64,000 bases of DNA from Eisenibacter elegans DSM 3317 (GCF_000430505.1 NZ_AUMD01000011.1:62001-126000); one strand, 5' to 3'. Shown: positions 25,473 through 33,709, numbered from the stretch's first letter. Program-made: numbers and translations. Notes: generated by a model not told the origin, from the sequence alone.

Positions 25473-25739
25473 GCGCTACGCAATAAAGGCACTTTTCATA
25501 TTTGTTTTTGGCTTACCCTTCGAGCCGAGCCATCACCTATAGCCCTCGCGCCGAATGACCCAAATCATGCTATCCCTCCTATTGGGTGCGGGGAATTACT
25601 TGGCTCAGCGCTTGCCTGCTTCGCACCCTCGTGCCCAAATGTTTAAGCTGTGTACACACGTACAACTCCATACACGGCATACTCCAAGCTGCGCTATCAT
25701 CAACACTCACATTCACTACGCATTATTTATCATTCAAAT
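25473..25739 (+). other. 267-base gap before hisS, no gene supported
   Basis: The plus-strand frames here lack coding character, and the longer hisS frame beginning at 25650 reads TYTAYSKLRYHQHSH, unlike any HisS N-terminus. A short palindrome, TGTGTACACA, lies near 25650. I see no TAnnTTTG box and no clear leader attenuator. The region holds nothing else I can support. Confidence 0.4.
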
Positions 25740-27125
25740 ATGAGCAAGCAAAAACCCGCACTTCCCAAAGGCACCCGCGACTTCGGGCCGGAGGTAATGG
25801 TAAAGCGCAATTATATTCTCGATACCATCAAACGTACGTTTCAAAAATTTGGCTTCCTGCCGCTCGAAACACCCTCCATCGAGCGCTTCGATGTCTTGAC
25901 AGGCAAGTATGGCGAAGAAGGAGACCGCCTTATCTTCAGAGCATTCAACGCCGGTTCGCTGCGCAACTACAGCCCTGAAGATTATCGCCAAAAGGGAGAG
26001 CAAGTCATTCAAGAAATGGCCGACAGCGCTCTGCGCTATGACTTGACCGTGCCCTTTGCCCGATATGTCGTGATGAATCGGGGGACACTGACCTTCCCCT
26101 TCAAACGTTACCAAATTCAACCTGTATGGCGTGGCGACCGCCCACAGCGCGGGCGATACCGAGAGTTCTATCAGTGTGATGCTGATGTCGTCGGGACAGA
26201 CTCGCTGCTCTGTGAGACCGAAATTGTATTGATGGTCAATGAAGTGCTTCAAAACCTTGGTATTCAAGATTTTACACTTAAGATAAACAACCGAAAAATT
26301 CTCACTGGCATTGCCGAAGCTATCGGTGCGCCCAGCCGCGAGGCCGACCTTTGCGTAGCCATCGACAAGCTCGACAAAATAGGCCAAGCCAAGGTCAATG
26401 AAGAACTGCAAGAGCGTGGTTTTGATGCAATGGCTATCACCGCATTGCAGCCATTGTTTGACCTGAACGGTAGCAATACCGAAATCCTAGCCCAACTCGA
26501 AACCTTACTTGCCAACAGCGCTATCGGCCTACAAGGGGTGGCTGAGCTGAAACAAATGCTAGCATACCTGCAAGATTTTACCCAAAACCCACAAGCGGAT
26601 AGCGCACTCAACACACAACTAGACGTGATGTTGGCACGGGGATTATCCTATTATACCGGGGCAATTTTTGAGGTGAAAGTCAACAATGTAGCCATTGGCA
26701 GCATTAGCGGAGGTGGGCGCTATGACAACCTTACGGGTACTTTTGGCTTAGAAGGGGTGTCAGGGGTAGGCTTCTCGTTTGGGGTAGACCGTATCTTTGA
26801 TGTAATGGAAGAGCTACAGTTGTTTCCCGAAACAGTACAACAAGCTACGCAGGTATTGTTTACCAATTTTGATGAGGACACCATGCGCTATAGCTTACCG
26901 CTTTTGCAAGCCTTACGCAATGAAGGTATCCGTGCAGAGATGTACCCTGAAGCATCCAAACTCAAAAAACAACTCAACTATGCCAATGCTAAGCAAATTC
27001 CATTTGTCATCCTGATAGGAGAGGAGGAGCGCCAACAACAACGCCTTGGCCTGAAGAATATGCAAACCGGAGAGCAGCAGAATTACACGCTCGATGAGGT
27101 CGTTACTATCGTAAAACAAGCCTAA
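25740..27125 (+). CDS. hisS: histidyl-tRNA synthetase
   Basis: From ATG 25740 the protein is 461 residues (MSKQKPALPKGTRDFGPEV). It is a class II aminoacyl-tRNA synthetase that charges tRNA-His. Motif 1 lies around the LPLETPSIERFDVL region. Motif 2 is RPQRGRYREFYQCDADVVG, with the invariant arginine and the FxQ(C)D element. The HisA-specific block is GLSYYTGAIFEVK. Motif 3 is GGGRYDNLTGTFGLEGVSGVGFSFGVDRI. The last about 95 residues form the anticodon-binding domain (TQVLFTNFDEDTMRYSLPLLQALRNEG). The length is slightly above E. coli. It is monocistronic as far as can be seen, followed by a hairpin-rich gap. Confidence 0.95.
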   Translation: MSKQKPALPKGTRDFGPEVMVKRNYILDTIKRTFQKFGFLPLETPSIERFDVLTGKYGEEGDRLIFRAFNAGSLRNYSPEDYRQKGEQVIQEMADSALRYDLTVPFARYVVMNRGTLTFPFKRYQIQPVWRGDRPQRGRYREFYQCDADVVGTDSLLCETEIVLMVNEVLQNLGIQDFTLKINNRKILTGIAEAIGAPSREADLCVAIDKLDKIGQAKVNEELQERGFDAMAITALQPLFDLNGSNTEILAQLETLLANSAIGLQGVAELKQMLAYLQDFTQNPQADSALNTQLDVMLARGLSYYTGAIFEVKVNNVAIGSISGGGRYDNLTGTFGLEGVSGVGFSFGVDRIFDVMEELQLFPETVQQATQVLFTNFDEDTMRYSLPLLQALRNEGIRAEMYPEASKLKKQLNYANAKQIPFVILIGEEERQQQRLGLKNMQTGEQQNYTLDEVVTIVKQA

Positions 27126-27159
27126 TACTGAGTTGATTCGCTGAATGCACGGGTTATAC

Positions 27160-27370
27160 ACCTCTGGATATTTTTGGAAAAATAGTCCCGACTGCCAAAC
27201 AGTTACCGTAGGTAACCCCCTGCTTCGAACGATGGGGGAGCGCTGGCGTTAATCGACCTTTTGAGAGGCTGATATTTATGATGAAGTGATACACAAAGCA
27301 TACGCTCCCAGAGGGGCGTGCTCTCAACCCCATAATGTTTTGTAAATATTTCACCCCCTTCGGGGTGTAT
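27160..27370. repeat. hairpin-rich, REP-like intergenic tract
   Basis: Within the gap between hisS and the YceI gene are GTTACC-GTA-GGTAAC (near 27202), CGCTCCC/GGGGCGT (near 27304) and CACCCC-CTTC-GGGGTG (27352-27367). The last is followed on the minus strand by GAAATATTTACAAAA. This layout resembles GC-hairpin plus AAATATTT intergenic repeats that I recall in Bacteroidota; no second copy is visible here. A minus-strand frame across it (66 residues) does not look like a protein. Confidence 0.4.
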
Positions 27371-27428
27371 AATAATTGAAATCAGGGGTGTTCAAAGGCT
27401 ATCTAAATCTATACGAAACAGTACAGGA

Positions 27429-27986
27429 CTATTTTTCCGCTTCTATCCTGATAAACACTGTCAGGTCATTGCTTAGAGTCAAGCTACTGCCCCCTATATT
27501 ATAATCGCGGCGGTTGAGTGTCAGCTCTCCCTCAAAAACAGCGACTTTCTCTTGAGGTCGAAAGCTAAAGGGTAAGGTAACTGTTTTGCTTGTTCCTTTG
27601 AGCGTGAGGGTGAATACACCACTATACTTTTGCCCTCCTAAGGCCTTAAAACTTTGTGACTTCATCGTAATCGTGGGGTACTTGTCGACATCAAAGTAGT
27701 CTGCCGCCCGCAGATGTTTGTCGCGCATCGCAATGCCAGTATTGATGGTATTGCTTGGGATAGAGGCCTCTATTGTGCTTTGCGCTAGCTGGCTAGGCTC
27801 AAAACTCAGTTGAGCTTTTAGGTTGCTAAAAGACCCTTCGACCCGTAGGCCTGCATTGCGGATGTGGAAAGTAACACTACTTTGTTTGACTTTCCAGGTA
27901 GTTTGAGCGGTAGTTTGCATTATCAAAAGGCAAAAGCACCCCGTCCAGACGAGGGTGTTGAAAAAGGAAACTGAACTTTTTATCAT
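27429..27986 (-). CDS. YceI-family periplasmic lipocalin-like protein
   Basis: This 185-residue protein has a signal peptide (VSFFNTLVWTGCFCLLIMQTTAQ) and the YceI/lipid-binding domain: TWKVKQSSVTFHIRNAGLRVEGSFSNLKAQLSFEP, then IPSNTINTGIAMRDKHLRAADYFDVDKYPTITMKS, a strongly diagnostic block. It continues as GVFTLTLKGTSKTVTLPFSF. Family structures bind polyisoprenoid-type lipids in a barrel; the role in cells is often unclear. The gene stands alone, about 300 bases from hisS and 255 from the next, divergent gene. Confidence 0.88.
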   Translation of the reverse strand: MIKSSVSFFNTLVWTGCFCLLIMQTTAQTTWKVKQSSVTFHIRNAGLRVEGSFSNLKAQLSFEPSQLAQSTIEASIPSNTINTGIAMRDKHLRAADYFDVDKYPTITMKSQSFKALGGQKYSGVFTLTLKGTSKTVTLPFSFRPQEKVAVFEGELTLNRRDYNIGGSSLTLSNDLTVFIRIEAEK

Positions 27987-28205
27987 AGCTTTTCGTTGTT
28001 AAACTTGGATTTCAGGTAGAAAATCTAATGCTATTCAGGCTTTGATGTAGTTTAGCCAAATTATCTTTGTCAATAGCGCAAAGCCTGCCATTCACCAAGC
28101 ACTAAACCACCCCACCCTATTTAGCGGTATTTTATTGTTAGAGGTTATACGTGTTATAACGTCTATTAAACATTGTGCGTCCTACATAAGTTTGGGAAAT
28201 TCGCA

Positions 28206-28213
28206 TACTTTTG
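28206..28213 (+). promoter_or_regulatory. -7 promoter element for the lipase-like gene
   Basis: TACTTTTG matches the TAnnTTTG consensus. It lies 28 bases before the ATG at 28242. No TTTG is present 19-21 bases further upstream. A second near-match, TATCTTTG at 28062-28069 with TTTG 17 bases upstream, is too far from the start to choose with confidence. Confidence 0.4.
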
Positions 28214-28241
28214 ATGGTTTTATCTTCTGCTCAATACAATT

Positions 28242-29012
28242 ATGGATTCTAAAGATATTCAAAGTCCTTCTTGGTGGCTTCTAGCACTAGAGCTGCGCGC
28301 TGTATTGGAGGCTGGAGCTTATGCACTTACTTTTCTGCCCTTGGCCAAAACGCTTAAGCCTTTCCCCCGAGGGGAGAACCATCCTGTGTTGGTTTTGCCA
28401 GGCTTCTTGGCCAGCGACCTGTCTACGGTGATTATGCGCGATTTCATTCAAGACTTGGGGTATGACCCCTTCCCGTGGGAATGTGGACGTAATTTGGCCG
28501 ATTATGAAGAAATTCAGAAAATCATCAGCCTGAGACTCAAGAATATCTATCAAACCAGTGGGGGCAAGCCCGTAACCCTGATTGGTTGGAGTTTGGGCGG
28601 CATCTATGCCCGTGAGTTAGCCAAGGAGCACCCTGAGTTTGTAAGGCAGGTCATCACGCTCTCCTCTCCTTTCAAGGGCATCACCAAAGACAATAATATG
28701 GTCTGGATTTATGACCTTATCAAAGGAGGTAAGCCACTGCCACCATCCTTGTTAGAGTCGCTCAAAACACCGCCACCAGTACCTACTACGGCTATTTATA
28801 GCAAGAGCGATGGGATTGTTCCTTGGCAATACTGCGTAGAAGACGAAAGTATACATCGCTACATCGAAAACATAGAAGTACCCAGCAGCCACTGTGGCGT
28901 AGTACACAATCCCTTTGCCTTGGCTTGTATCGCCAATCGCTTGGCCCAACCCCTAGGGCTGTGGAAGCCCTTTGAAGAGGTCAAGTTTGAAACTTTCAAG
29001 ATACAACAATAA
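28242..29012 (+). CDS. alpha/beta-hydrolase, lipase-like
   Basis: This 256-residue alpha/beta-hydrolase-fold protein has no signal peptide. Residues about 46-55 (HPVLVLPGFLAS) carry the oxyanion-side strand. The nucleophile elbow GWSLGG contains the catalytic serine (about 115). The acid is Asp in SKSDGIVPW (about 191) and the base is the His in SSHCGVVHNP (about 215). These complete a lipase/esterase triad. The spacing and the PGF-LASD start are like lipase-type esterases of Bacteroidota and actinobacteria. The substrate is not readable. It is likely transcribed alone, from a -7 box 28 bases upstream. Confidence 0.85.
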   Translation: MDSKDIQSPSWWLLALELRAVLEAGAYALTFLPLAKTLKPFPRGENHPVLVLPGFLASDLSTVIMRDFIQDLGYDPFPWECGRNLADYEEIQKIISLRLKNIYQTSGGKPVTLIGWSLGGIYARELAKEHPEFVRQVITLSSPFKGITKDNNMVWIYDLIKGGKPLPPSLLESLKTPPPVPTTAIYSKSDGIVPWQYCVEDESIHRYIENIEVPSSHCGVVHNPFALACIANRLAQPLGLWKPFEEVKFETFKIQQ

Positions 29013-29134
29013 ATTGCTCCCTGTGCCCCCATGGCGTGGGTAGAGGTTTCAGAGATAACAAACCATCACGCAGCTTTCGAGACACGAGTTTTGGCGTATG
29101 GTAATCTTAGATTAACAAAATTTGCTCATAAAAC

Positions 29135-29165
29135 AAGCGTGCTGTAACAAAAATATGGCACGCTT
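29135..29165 (+). other. hairpin upstream of the LexA-like regulator
   Basis: AAGCGTGC (29135-29142) and GCACGCTT (29158-29165) form a perfect 8-bp stem with a 15-base loop and are followed by TAAAATTTTTG. It lies 20 bases before the promoter of the regulator gene. It may be the terminator of the hydrolase gene, 120 bases away, or an operator for autoregulation. The gap 29013-29271 holds only this and the promoter. Confidence 0.45.
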
Positions 29166-29184
29166 TAAAATTTTTGCCAAAAAA

Positions 29185-29216
29185 TTTGCTACTTTATTTC
29201 AAAAAAGTTAATTTTG
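29185..29216 (+). promoter_or_regulatory. Bacteroidota-type promoter of the LexA-like regulator gene
   Basis: TTTG (29185-29188), 20 bases, TAATTTTG (29209-29216): both boxes match the Bacteroidota consensus exactly, with the same spacing as the tRNA-tuf promoter at 50323. The gene starts at 29272, giving a leader of about 50 bases. Confidence 0.65.
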
Positions 29217-29271
29217 TTGGCAATTGGAGTACTTGTGCCTTTGCAGGCCTTCACCCTAACGGATTTTTACT

Positions 29272-30078
29272 ATGTTTTTGAGCAAAAACCTAAAATACTT
29301 GCGCGAGCGCAACAACCGCCAAACCCAAGAAAATCTTGCCGATGCCTTGGGGATTACGCGTAGCGCCGTAAGCTCTTATGAAGATGGCCGGGCAGAGCCT
29401 AAATTAGTGGTGATGAATCGCATCGCACAATATTTCAATATTACCCTAGACCAACTCCTCAATGTAGACCTCTCCCGTATGCGTGAGGAGGATATTGCCC
29501 GCCAGCGCGAAGTAAGCAAATATGCTTCTGCACACAATCTCCGCATCTTGACCATTACTGTAGATAAGGAAAATAACGAAAACGTGGAGCTAGTTCCTGA
29601 GAAGGCACGCGCCGGATATACTACAGGGTATTCAGACCCTAATTATTTGAGCAACCTGCCCAAATATCAATTGCCTTTCTTGCCCCAAGGCAAAACATAC
29701 CGTGCTTTTGAAATTACTGGTGACTCGATGCTACCCTTGTTGCCCAATACCATCGTCATTGGGGAGTATGTAACCAACTGGACAGACCTGCGCGATGGGC
29801 AAACCTGTATTGTGGTGTCTAAAAATGAGGGAATTGTACTCAAGAAGGTCTATAACCGCATCAAAGATAGAGCGACATTGTTGCTCAAGTCGACCAATAT
29901 CCAATACCGCCCCTATGAAATTCCGGCAGAAGAGGTATTGGAGATTTGGAAATTCTCAGCCTATATCAGCCGCGAGTTACCCGAAGAAGTACACTCTTAC
30001 CACGAGCTGCGCGAGGCCTTTGACCGACTAGAAGAGGAAGTACAAGAACTCAAAACATTTACCAAGGCCAAAGCATAG
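29272..30078 (+). CDS. XRE-family regulator with S24 (LexA-like) domain
   Basis: This 268-residue protein has an HTH_3/XRE DNA-binding domain at about 5-62, with recognition helix around TRSAVSSYEDGRAEPKLVVM. A linker follows, then a peptidase S24 domain at about 110-240. The catalytic Ser152 lies in GDSMLP and the Lys191 in IVLKKVY. An Ala-Gly pair at A114-G115 (KARAGYT) sits at the usual cleavage position, about 38 residues before the serine. These suggest a self-cleaving repressor like LexA, but of the XRE type. The C-terminal segment is a coiled coil (REAFDRLEEEVQELK). The gene has its own promoter and a hairpin upstream. It meets the convergent NeuD-like gene with a gap of two bases. Confidence 0.85.
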   Translation: MFLSKNLKYLRERNNRQTQENLADALGITRSAVSSYEDGRAEPKLVVMNRIAQYFNITLDQLLNVDLSRMREEDIARQREVSKYASAHNLRILTITVDKENNENVELVPEKARAGYTTGYSDPNYLSNLPKYQLPFLPQGKTYRAFEITGDSMLPLLPNTIVIGEYVTNWTDLRDGQTCIVVSKNEGIVLKKVYNRIKDRATLLLKSTNIQYRPYEIPAEEVLEIWKFSAYISRELPEEVHSYHELREAFDRLEEEVQELKTFTKAKA

Positions 30079-30080
30079 GG

Positions 30081-30701
30081 CTACAGCCCTTTCGCAGGGT
30101 TGCCGGCTACAGTTGCGCCCTGAGGCATATCATCTATGACGTTGCTGCCCAAACCAATCATCGCATCAGCCCCGATGGTTCGGTTTTGCAAAATGCGAGA
30201 ACCGCTGCCTAGCCATACTTGACGACCTAAGCGCACCCCACCAGCTACTACACAATGACTGCCTATCCAAGTGTAGTCTTCTACCAATACATCGTGATGT
30301 AGCACCGTGTAGGGCAACACAATGATGTGATTGCCAAGGTGTACTCCCGGCATGATGACTACCCCAGCCATCAACAAACAGTTATGACCTATGTGGCTAT
30401 GGGGAGATACTTGGGCTGTCGGATGAATCAGGGTTCCATAGCGTGCAGGGGGGATGGCTAGGCTTTCCACAATTTTTTGCCGTTGCCTGAAACTATTGGG
30501 GCTGGCCTGTACGGCCAATACTTGAGCTTGAGGATAGATTTCCAAAGCCTCTCGCCCCCAAACGGGGTAACCTAATAGTGGTGATGATTGCTTGTCGGCG
30601 GCATCGTCTACAAAACCCAATAATCGATCTTGTGCACCAAGACAAGTCAAGGCCTCTATGGCATTGGCTCCTGCCGGAAAAAACAGCCATTCTTTCATCA
30701 T
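30081..30701 (-). CDS. NeuD-like sugar O-acyltransferase
   Basis: From ATG 30701 (MMKEWLFFPAGANAIEA) the protein is 206 residues. The N-terminal about 90 residues form a Rossmann-like PglD/NeuD domain (LLGFVDDAADKQSSP, LGYPVWGREA). The rest is a left-handed beta-helix of hexapeptide repeats: LIHPTAQVSPHSHIGHNCLLM, the NHIIVLPYTVLHHDVLVEDYTWIGSHCVV block, then VWLGSGSRIL and IGADAMIGLGSNVI. The catalytic His lies in VLHHDV. This family acetylates amino-sugars of surface polysaccharides and glycans. It follows asnB, whose stop lies five bases upstream, so they form an operon. A longer frame starting within asnB is less likely. Confidence 0.83.
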   Translation of the reverse strand: MMKEWLFFPAGANAIEALTCLGAQDRLLGFVDDAADKQSSPLLGYPVWGREALEIYPQAQVLAVQASPNSFRQRQKIVESLAIPPARYGTLIHPTAQVSPHSHIGHNCLLMAGVVIMPGVHLGNHIIVLPYTVLHHDVLVEDYTWIGSHCVVAGGVRLGRQVWLGSGSRILQNRTIGADAMIGLGSNVIDDMPQGATVAGNPAKGL

Positions 30702-30705
30702 GCGA

Positions 30706-32574
30706 TTATCCTTGCTCCAAAAATTGATGTAACACAATCAGTGCCCACAATTGGTGATACCGCCAATATTCCCCAGATTCAAAACGCTGTACATATTGTT
30801 GTACCAAGGTTTCGTCTACCAAACCCACACGGCGGATGTTTTCTGTTGATAAATGTTGCTCGATGAGGTAGTGCCAATCTTGTTGCAGCCATTTTGCGAG
30901 TGGGATAGCAAACCCGCGTTTTGGGCGCTCAAACATCACAGACGGGAGATAACGATACAACACTTGTTTGAGTAAGTATTTATCTTGACCCTGAAAGCGC
31001 TTCAGCTTGGGCGAGAGCTGCATACTCCATTCTGCTACCCGATAATCCAACAACGGAACCCGCAGCTCCAGCCCGCAGGCCATACTCGCACGGTCTACCT
31101 TAGTCAGCAAGTCGTCGGGCAGGTAATATTGTAGTTCCCACAAACTCTGACGCGTGGCAGCGCTAAGTTTAGCCGGCGGCTCATACATCCAATGGAGGCT
31201 GGGGTTTGGTTTGCCCATTAGTTCGGCGGCTTGTTGAGGGCTGAAAAACAATTGTTCTTGCGAAAAGAGATAGGCTTGACGGTGCTGAGTAGGCAGCTGT
31301 AGAAGTTGTCCAGCCTTGGCCAAGCGGGCTCTTTGCATACTAGGCAGGGGGAGGTCTGCGGCCAGGGATAGTCCTTGTCCAGTCATCCTCCGTAGGTTGC
31401 CCAAGGCCTTTAGATATTGCAAACGGGAAGCCAACGGATAGCGACCATAACCCCAGAAAAGCTCGTCCCCGCCATCGCCTCCCAAGGCGACACTCACCTC
31501 TGCCCGAGCCGCCTGAGACAGCAGCAAAGTAGGCAAGGCCGACGAATCAGCAAAAGGCTCATCGTAGAGCTGAGGTAGCTGGGCGAGGCGGGTTTGTGCC
31601 TCTTGCCACGAAAGCCTGAAGGTTTGGTGTGTTGTCCCCAAAGCCTTGGCCACCCCTTCGGCATAGGGCGCTTCGTCGAAATCAGCCTCGACAAAACTAA
31701 TCGAAAAAGTTTTGATAGGGCTTGCTTGCACCTCTGCGGCTAGAGCTGCCACTAGGCTCGAATCGATGCCACCACTCAAAAACACCCCTACAGGCACATC
31801 ACTAATCAGCCGATAGTTGACAGCGCTGCGCAGCAAATCCTGTAGCTGCTCAGTAGCCGTGGGCAAGTCTGTTATCAGTGGAAAGCGGGGGGTGGGAAGT
31901 TGCCAATAAGGAGCTAGTTGCCATTGCCCCTCTATGGTGAGGGTTGCCTGATGTGCAGGGGGAAGCTTATATATATGCGTGTAAGCCGTATAAGGAGCTG
32001 GGATAAAACCCCATTGCAAATAGTAGGACAGAGCTTCGGTATGGTGTTGGAGCGGGATATTGGCCTGACCCATCAATGTTTTGAGTGCTTTCAGCTCAGA
32101 GGCAAAAGCGAGCCGCTGCCCGTCCCAATAGTAATAGAGCGGCTTGATACCCAAGCGGTCGCGGCAGAGGTGGATGCGGTGGTGGTGGGTGTCATAAATA
32201 GCCCAAGCAAACATTCCGTTGAGTTGATGTACACAAGCATCGCCCATTTTGGCAAACAACGCAAGTAGTACTTCCGTATCGCTGCGCCCTTGAAGGGCAA
32301 GCTGATGTGTGTGTGCCAGCTCGCGGAAGTTGTAAATTTCGCCGTTGTATACCACCACATAGCGCCCACAGGCGCTAATCATTGGTTGTTGGCCGGCAGC
32401 CGAGAGGTCGAGAATGCTCAAGCGGCGATGTCCAAGGGCGCAGTATTGATCAGCAAAAAGCCCCTCTGCATCGGGTCCCCGATGTGCGAGGCGGGCTGTC
32501 ATCGCCGCAAGACCTTCAAGAGTAAACAGTGGGGGGCTGTTTTGGGGCTGAAACCAGCCAGCGATTCCACACAT
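30706..32574 (-). CDS. asnB: glutamine-hydrolysing asparagine synthase
   Basis: This 622-residue protein has an N-terminal glutaminase (Ntn) domain with nucleophile Cys2 in MCGIAGWF, and an R-x-L-x-I-L-D-L-S-A-A-G-Q-Q-P block. The ATP-dependent synthetase domain begins near residue 240: VPVGVFLSGGIDSSLVAALAA is the PP-loop, then FSISFVEADFDEAPYA and GGDGGDELFWGYGRY. Both domains look intact. AsnB-type proteins either make asparagine or amidate sugar acids and cell-surface glycans. Because it sits with a NeuD-like acyltransferase, the second role is possible. Operon order on the minus strand is lipoprotein, GNAT, asnB, neuD-like. Family call is firm, substrate is not. Confidence 0.93.
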   Translation of the reverse strand: MCGIAGWFQPQNSPPLFTLEGLAAMTARLAHRGPDAEGLFADQYCALGHRRLSILDLSAAGQQPMISACGRYVVVYNGEIYNFRELAHTHQLALQGRSDTEVLLALFAKMGDACVHQLNGMFAWAIYDTHHHRIHLCRDRLGIKPLYYYWDGQRLAFASELKALKTLMGQANIPLQHHTEALSYYLQWGFIPAPYTAYTHIYKLPPAHQATLTIEGQWQLAPYWQLPTPRFPLITDLPTATEQLQDLLRSAVNYRLISDVPVGVFLSGGIDSSLVAALAAEVQASPIKTFSISFVEADFDEAPYAEGVAKALGTTHQTFRLSWQEAQTRLAQLPQLYDEPFADSSALPTLLLSQAARAEVSVALGGDGGDELFWGYGRYPLASRLQYLKALGNLRRMTGQGLSLAADLPLPSMQRARLAKAGQLLQLPTQHRQAYLFSQEQLFFSPQQAAELMGKPNPSLHWMYEPPAKLSAATRQSLWELQYYLPDDLLTKVDRASMACGLELRVPLLDYRVAEWSMQLSPKLKRFQGQDKYLLKQVLYRYLPSVMFERPKRGFAIPLAKWLQQDWHYLIEQHLSTENIRRVGLVDETLVQQYVQRFESGEYWRYHQLWALIVLHQFLEQG

Positions 32575-32595
32575 AAGCGGTGTTGTAAGCGTGCT

Positions 32596-33144
32596 TTAGG
32601 AATAGGTTTGCGCGGGCAAAGGCAGCTCCATCAACCAATCTTGGTAGACTTTGCCGCCCATTTTGAAGTCATAATGTCCTGTATGAGCAAAGCCCCATCG
32701 CTCATAAAAACGCACAGCACCTTGATTTACACTGCCCCAAACCCCTACCCATAGCCGCTCAAAGCGCTCCTGTTGTACGGTGTCGAGCACTACCCGCATT
32801 AGCTGACTGCCTACGCCTTGGTTCTGTGCTTGGGGGCTAAGATAAAGCTTTTCTAGGTTGGCCCAAGGGCCTAGGCGCTGGTGGCTTGGGTACTGATAAC
32901 GGACTAGTTTGGCATAACCGACCATATGGTGGCCGTCGAGGGCGAGCCAAACACTGATACGGGCATCGGCCAAAGATTTGCGGATGGCTTCGGGGTGAAA
33001 AGCTTCGGCAATGTACTCGTCCATATATTGACGGTCTTCTTCACTTACATTGGGGTAAGCCACATCAAAGGTATAGGCAGCCAAGGTAGCCAGTTGGGGC
33101 GCATCTTCAGGAGTAGCGAGGCGTATGTATAGATTATCGGCCAT
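32596..33144 (-). CDS. GNAT family N-acetyltransferase
   Basis: From ATG 33144 (MADNLYIRLATPEDAP) the protein is 182 residues. An upstream start at 33381 would overlap the lipoprotein gene wholly in another frame. The GNAT core is visible: a RLATPEDAPQLATLAA first helix, ISVWLALDGHHMVGYAKLVRY, then LEKLYLSPQAQNQGVGSQLM with the acetyl-CoA loop Q-N-Q-G-V-G and AVRFYERWGFAHTGHYDFKMGGKVY at the C-terminus. This end matches spermidine/spermine-type or Rim-type GNATs, but the acceptor is unknown. It starts 11 bases after the lipoprotein gene stops and ends 22 bases before asnB. Confidence 0.85.
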   Translation of the reverse strand: MADNLYIRLATPEDAPQLATLAAYTFDVAYPNVSEEDRQYMDEYIAEAFHPEAIRKSLADARISVWLALDGHHMVGYAKLVRYQYPSHQRLGPWANLEKLYLSPQAQNQGVGSQLMRVVLDTVQQERFERLWVGVWGSVNQGAVRFYERWGFAHTGHYDFKMGGKVYQDWLMELPLPAQTYS

Positions 33145-33154
33145 AAACAGATGG

Positions 33155-33580
33155 TTATAAACGTTCGCCTGTAACGGCACAGGACTGCTCAAGGCGGTTG
33201 ATTCCGCTGTTACGTATTTGAAAAGAAAAACTGATGTTTTGCCCGTCATCCGAAAACACGCCGGCACCTTCAATATCATAAATGCGACCAGTTTCGCTAC
33301 GAACGGCTTGGGGTTCGATTCTAAAATTATCTCCATTGAGCACAGCGCGGGCTTCGATTTTTTGGTTAAAGAAATTTTCAATGATTAAGTTGTTGCTACC
33401 AGCACGCCGTACCGTAATGGTGTAAAAATCAGTTAAGCCACCGCCACAAGCTTCGGAGACGATATAAGAACCCTCAAAGCGGCCAAGGGTTTCAAAATCC
33501 TCTTCTAAAAGCGAGCAAGCGCTGAATAAGGTTAGGGGTAGCAATGCTACCAAATACCTCAATTTTGCGAATGAATACAT
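33155..33580 (-). CDS. small lipoprotein
   Basis: From ATG 33580 (MYSFAKLRYLVALLPLTLFSACS) the protein is 141 residues; an ATG at 33619 would add 13. The signal ends in the lipobox FSAC, so the mature protein begins with Cys20. The domain that follows is beta-rich: GRFEGSYIVSEACGGGLTDFYTITVRR, NNLIIENFFNQKIEARAVLNGD, and SFSFQIRN. It ends with a CAVTG segment, so C-A-C-G-G-G and C-A-V-T-G could form a disulfide. It resembles DUF-like lipocalin or Bacteroidota lipoproteins of unknown function. It is the first gene of the neuD-asnB-GNAT unit. Confidence 0.7.
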   Translation of the reverse strand: MYSFAKLRYLVALLPLTLFSACSLLEEDFETLGRFEGSYIVSEACGGGLTDFYTITVRRAGSNNLIIENFFNQKIEARAVLNGDNFRIEPQAVRSETGRIYDIEGAGVFSDDGQNISFSFQIRNSGINRLEQSCAVTGERL

Positions 33581-33642
33581 CGTATATGCGAATGATTGTG
33601 AAAAACTATTGCCACTCATAACAGAAAGGCAGGGTGTGGAGA

Positions 33643-33650
33643 CAAAGATA
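33643..33650 (-). promoter_or_regulatory. -7 promoter element for the lipoprotein-GNAT-asnB unit
   Basis: Read on the minus strand, TATCTTTG (33650-33643) matches TAnnTTTG. It lies about 60 bases upstream of the ATG at 33580. No TTTG is present 19-21 bases upstream, where a hairpin (33661-33709) sits instead. Confidence 0.4.
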
Positions 33651-33660
33651 AGAAAGGAGC

Positions 33661-33709
33661 TGTGAGCGACAGGTTTTCCAAGTTTAGGACTTGCTCCGGT
33701 GCGCTCACA
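33661..33709 (-). other. hairpin between pheT and the lipoprotein gene
   Basis: TGTGAGCG (33661-33668) and CGCTCACA (33702-33709) are perfectly complementary, with a 33-base loop. Inside the gap 33581-33754 there is also a GCTCACTGTGAGC palindrome (33703-33715) that competes for the same arm. A weak T-rich run follows on the minus strand. It is likely the terminator of pheT, or a switch-like structure. Confidence 0.4.

Noticed and set aside
27154-27354. Minus-strand 66-residue frame between hisS and the YceI gene
   Set aside because: It covers the hairpin-rich tract, and its residues mirror the repeats rather than any protein family.
28062-28069. TATCTTTG in the gap before the lipase-like gene
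   Set aside because: The -33 TTTG is 17 rather than 19-21 bases upstream and the site is 170 bases from the start; a closer box at 28206 is preferred.
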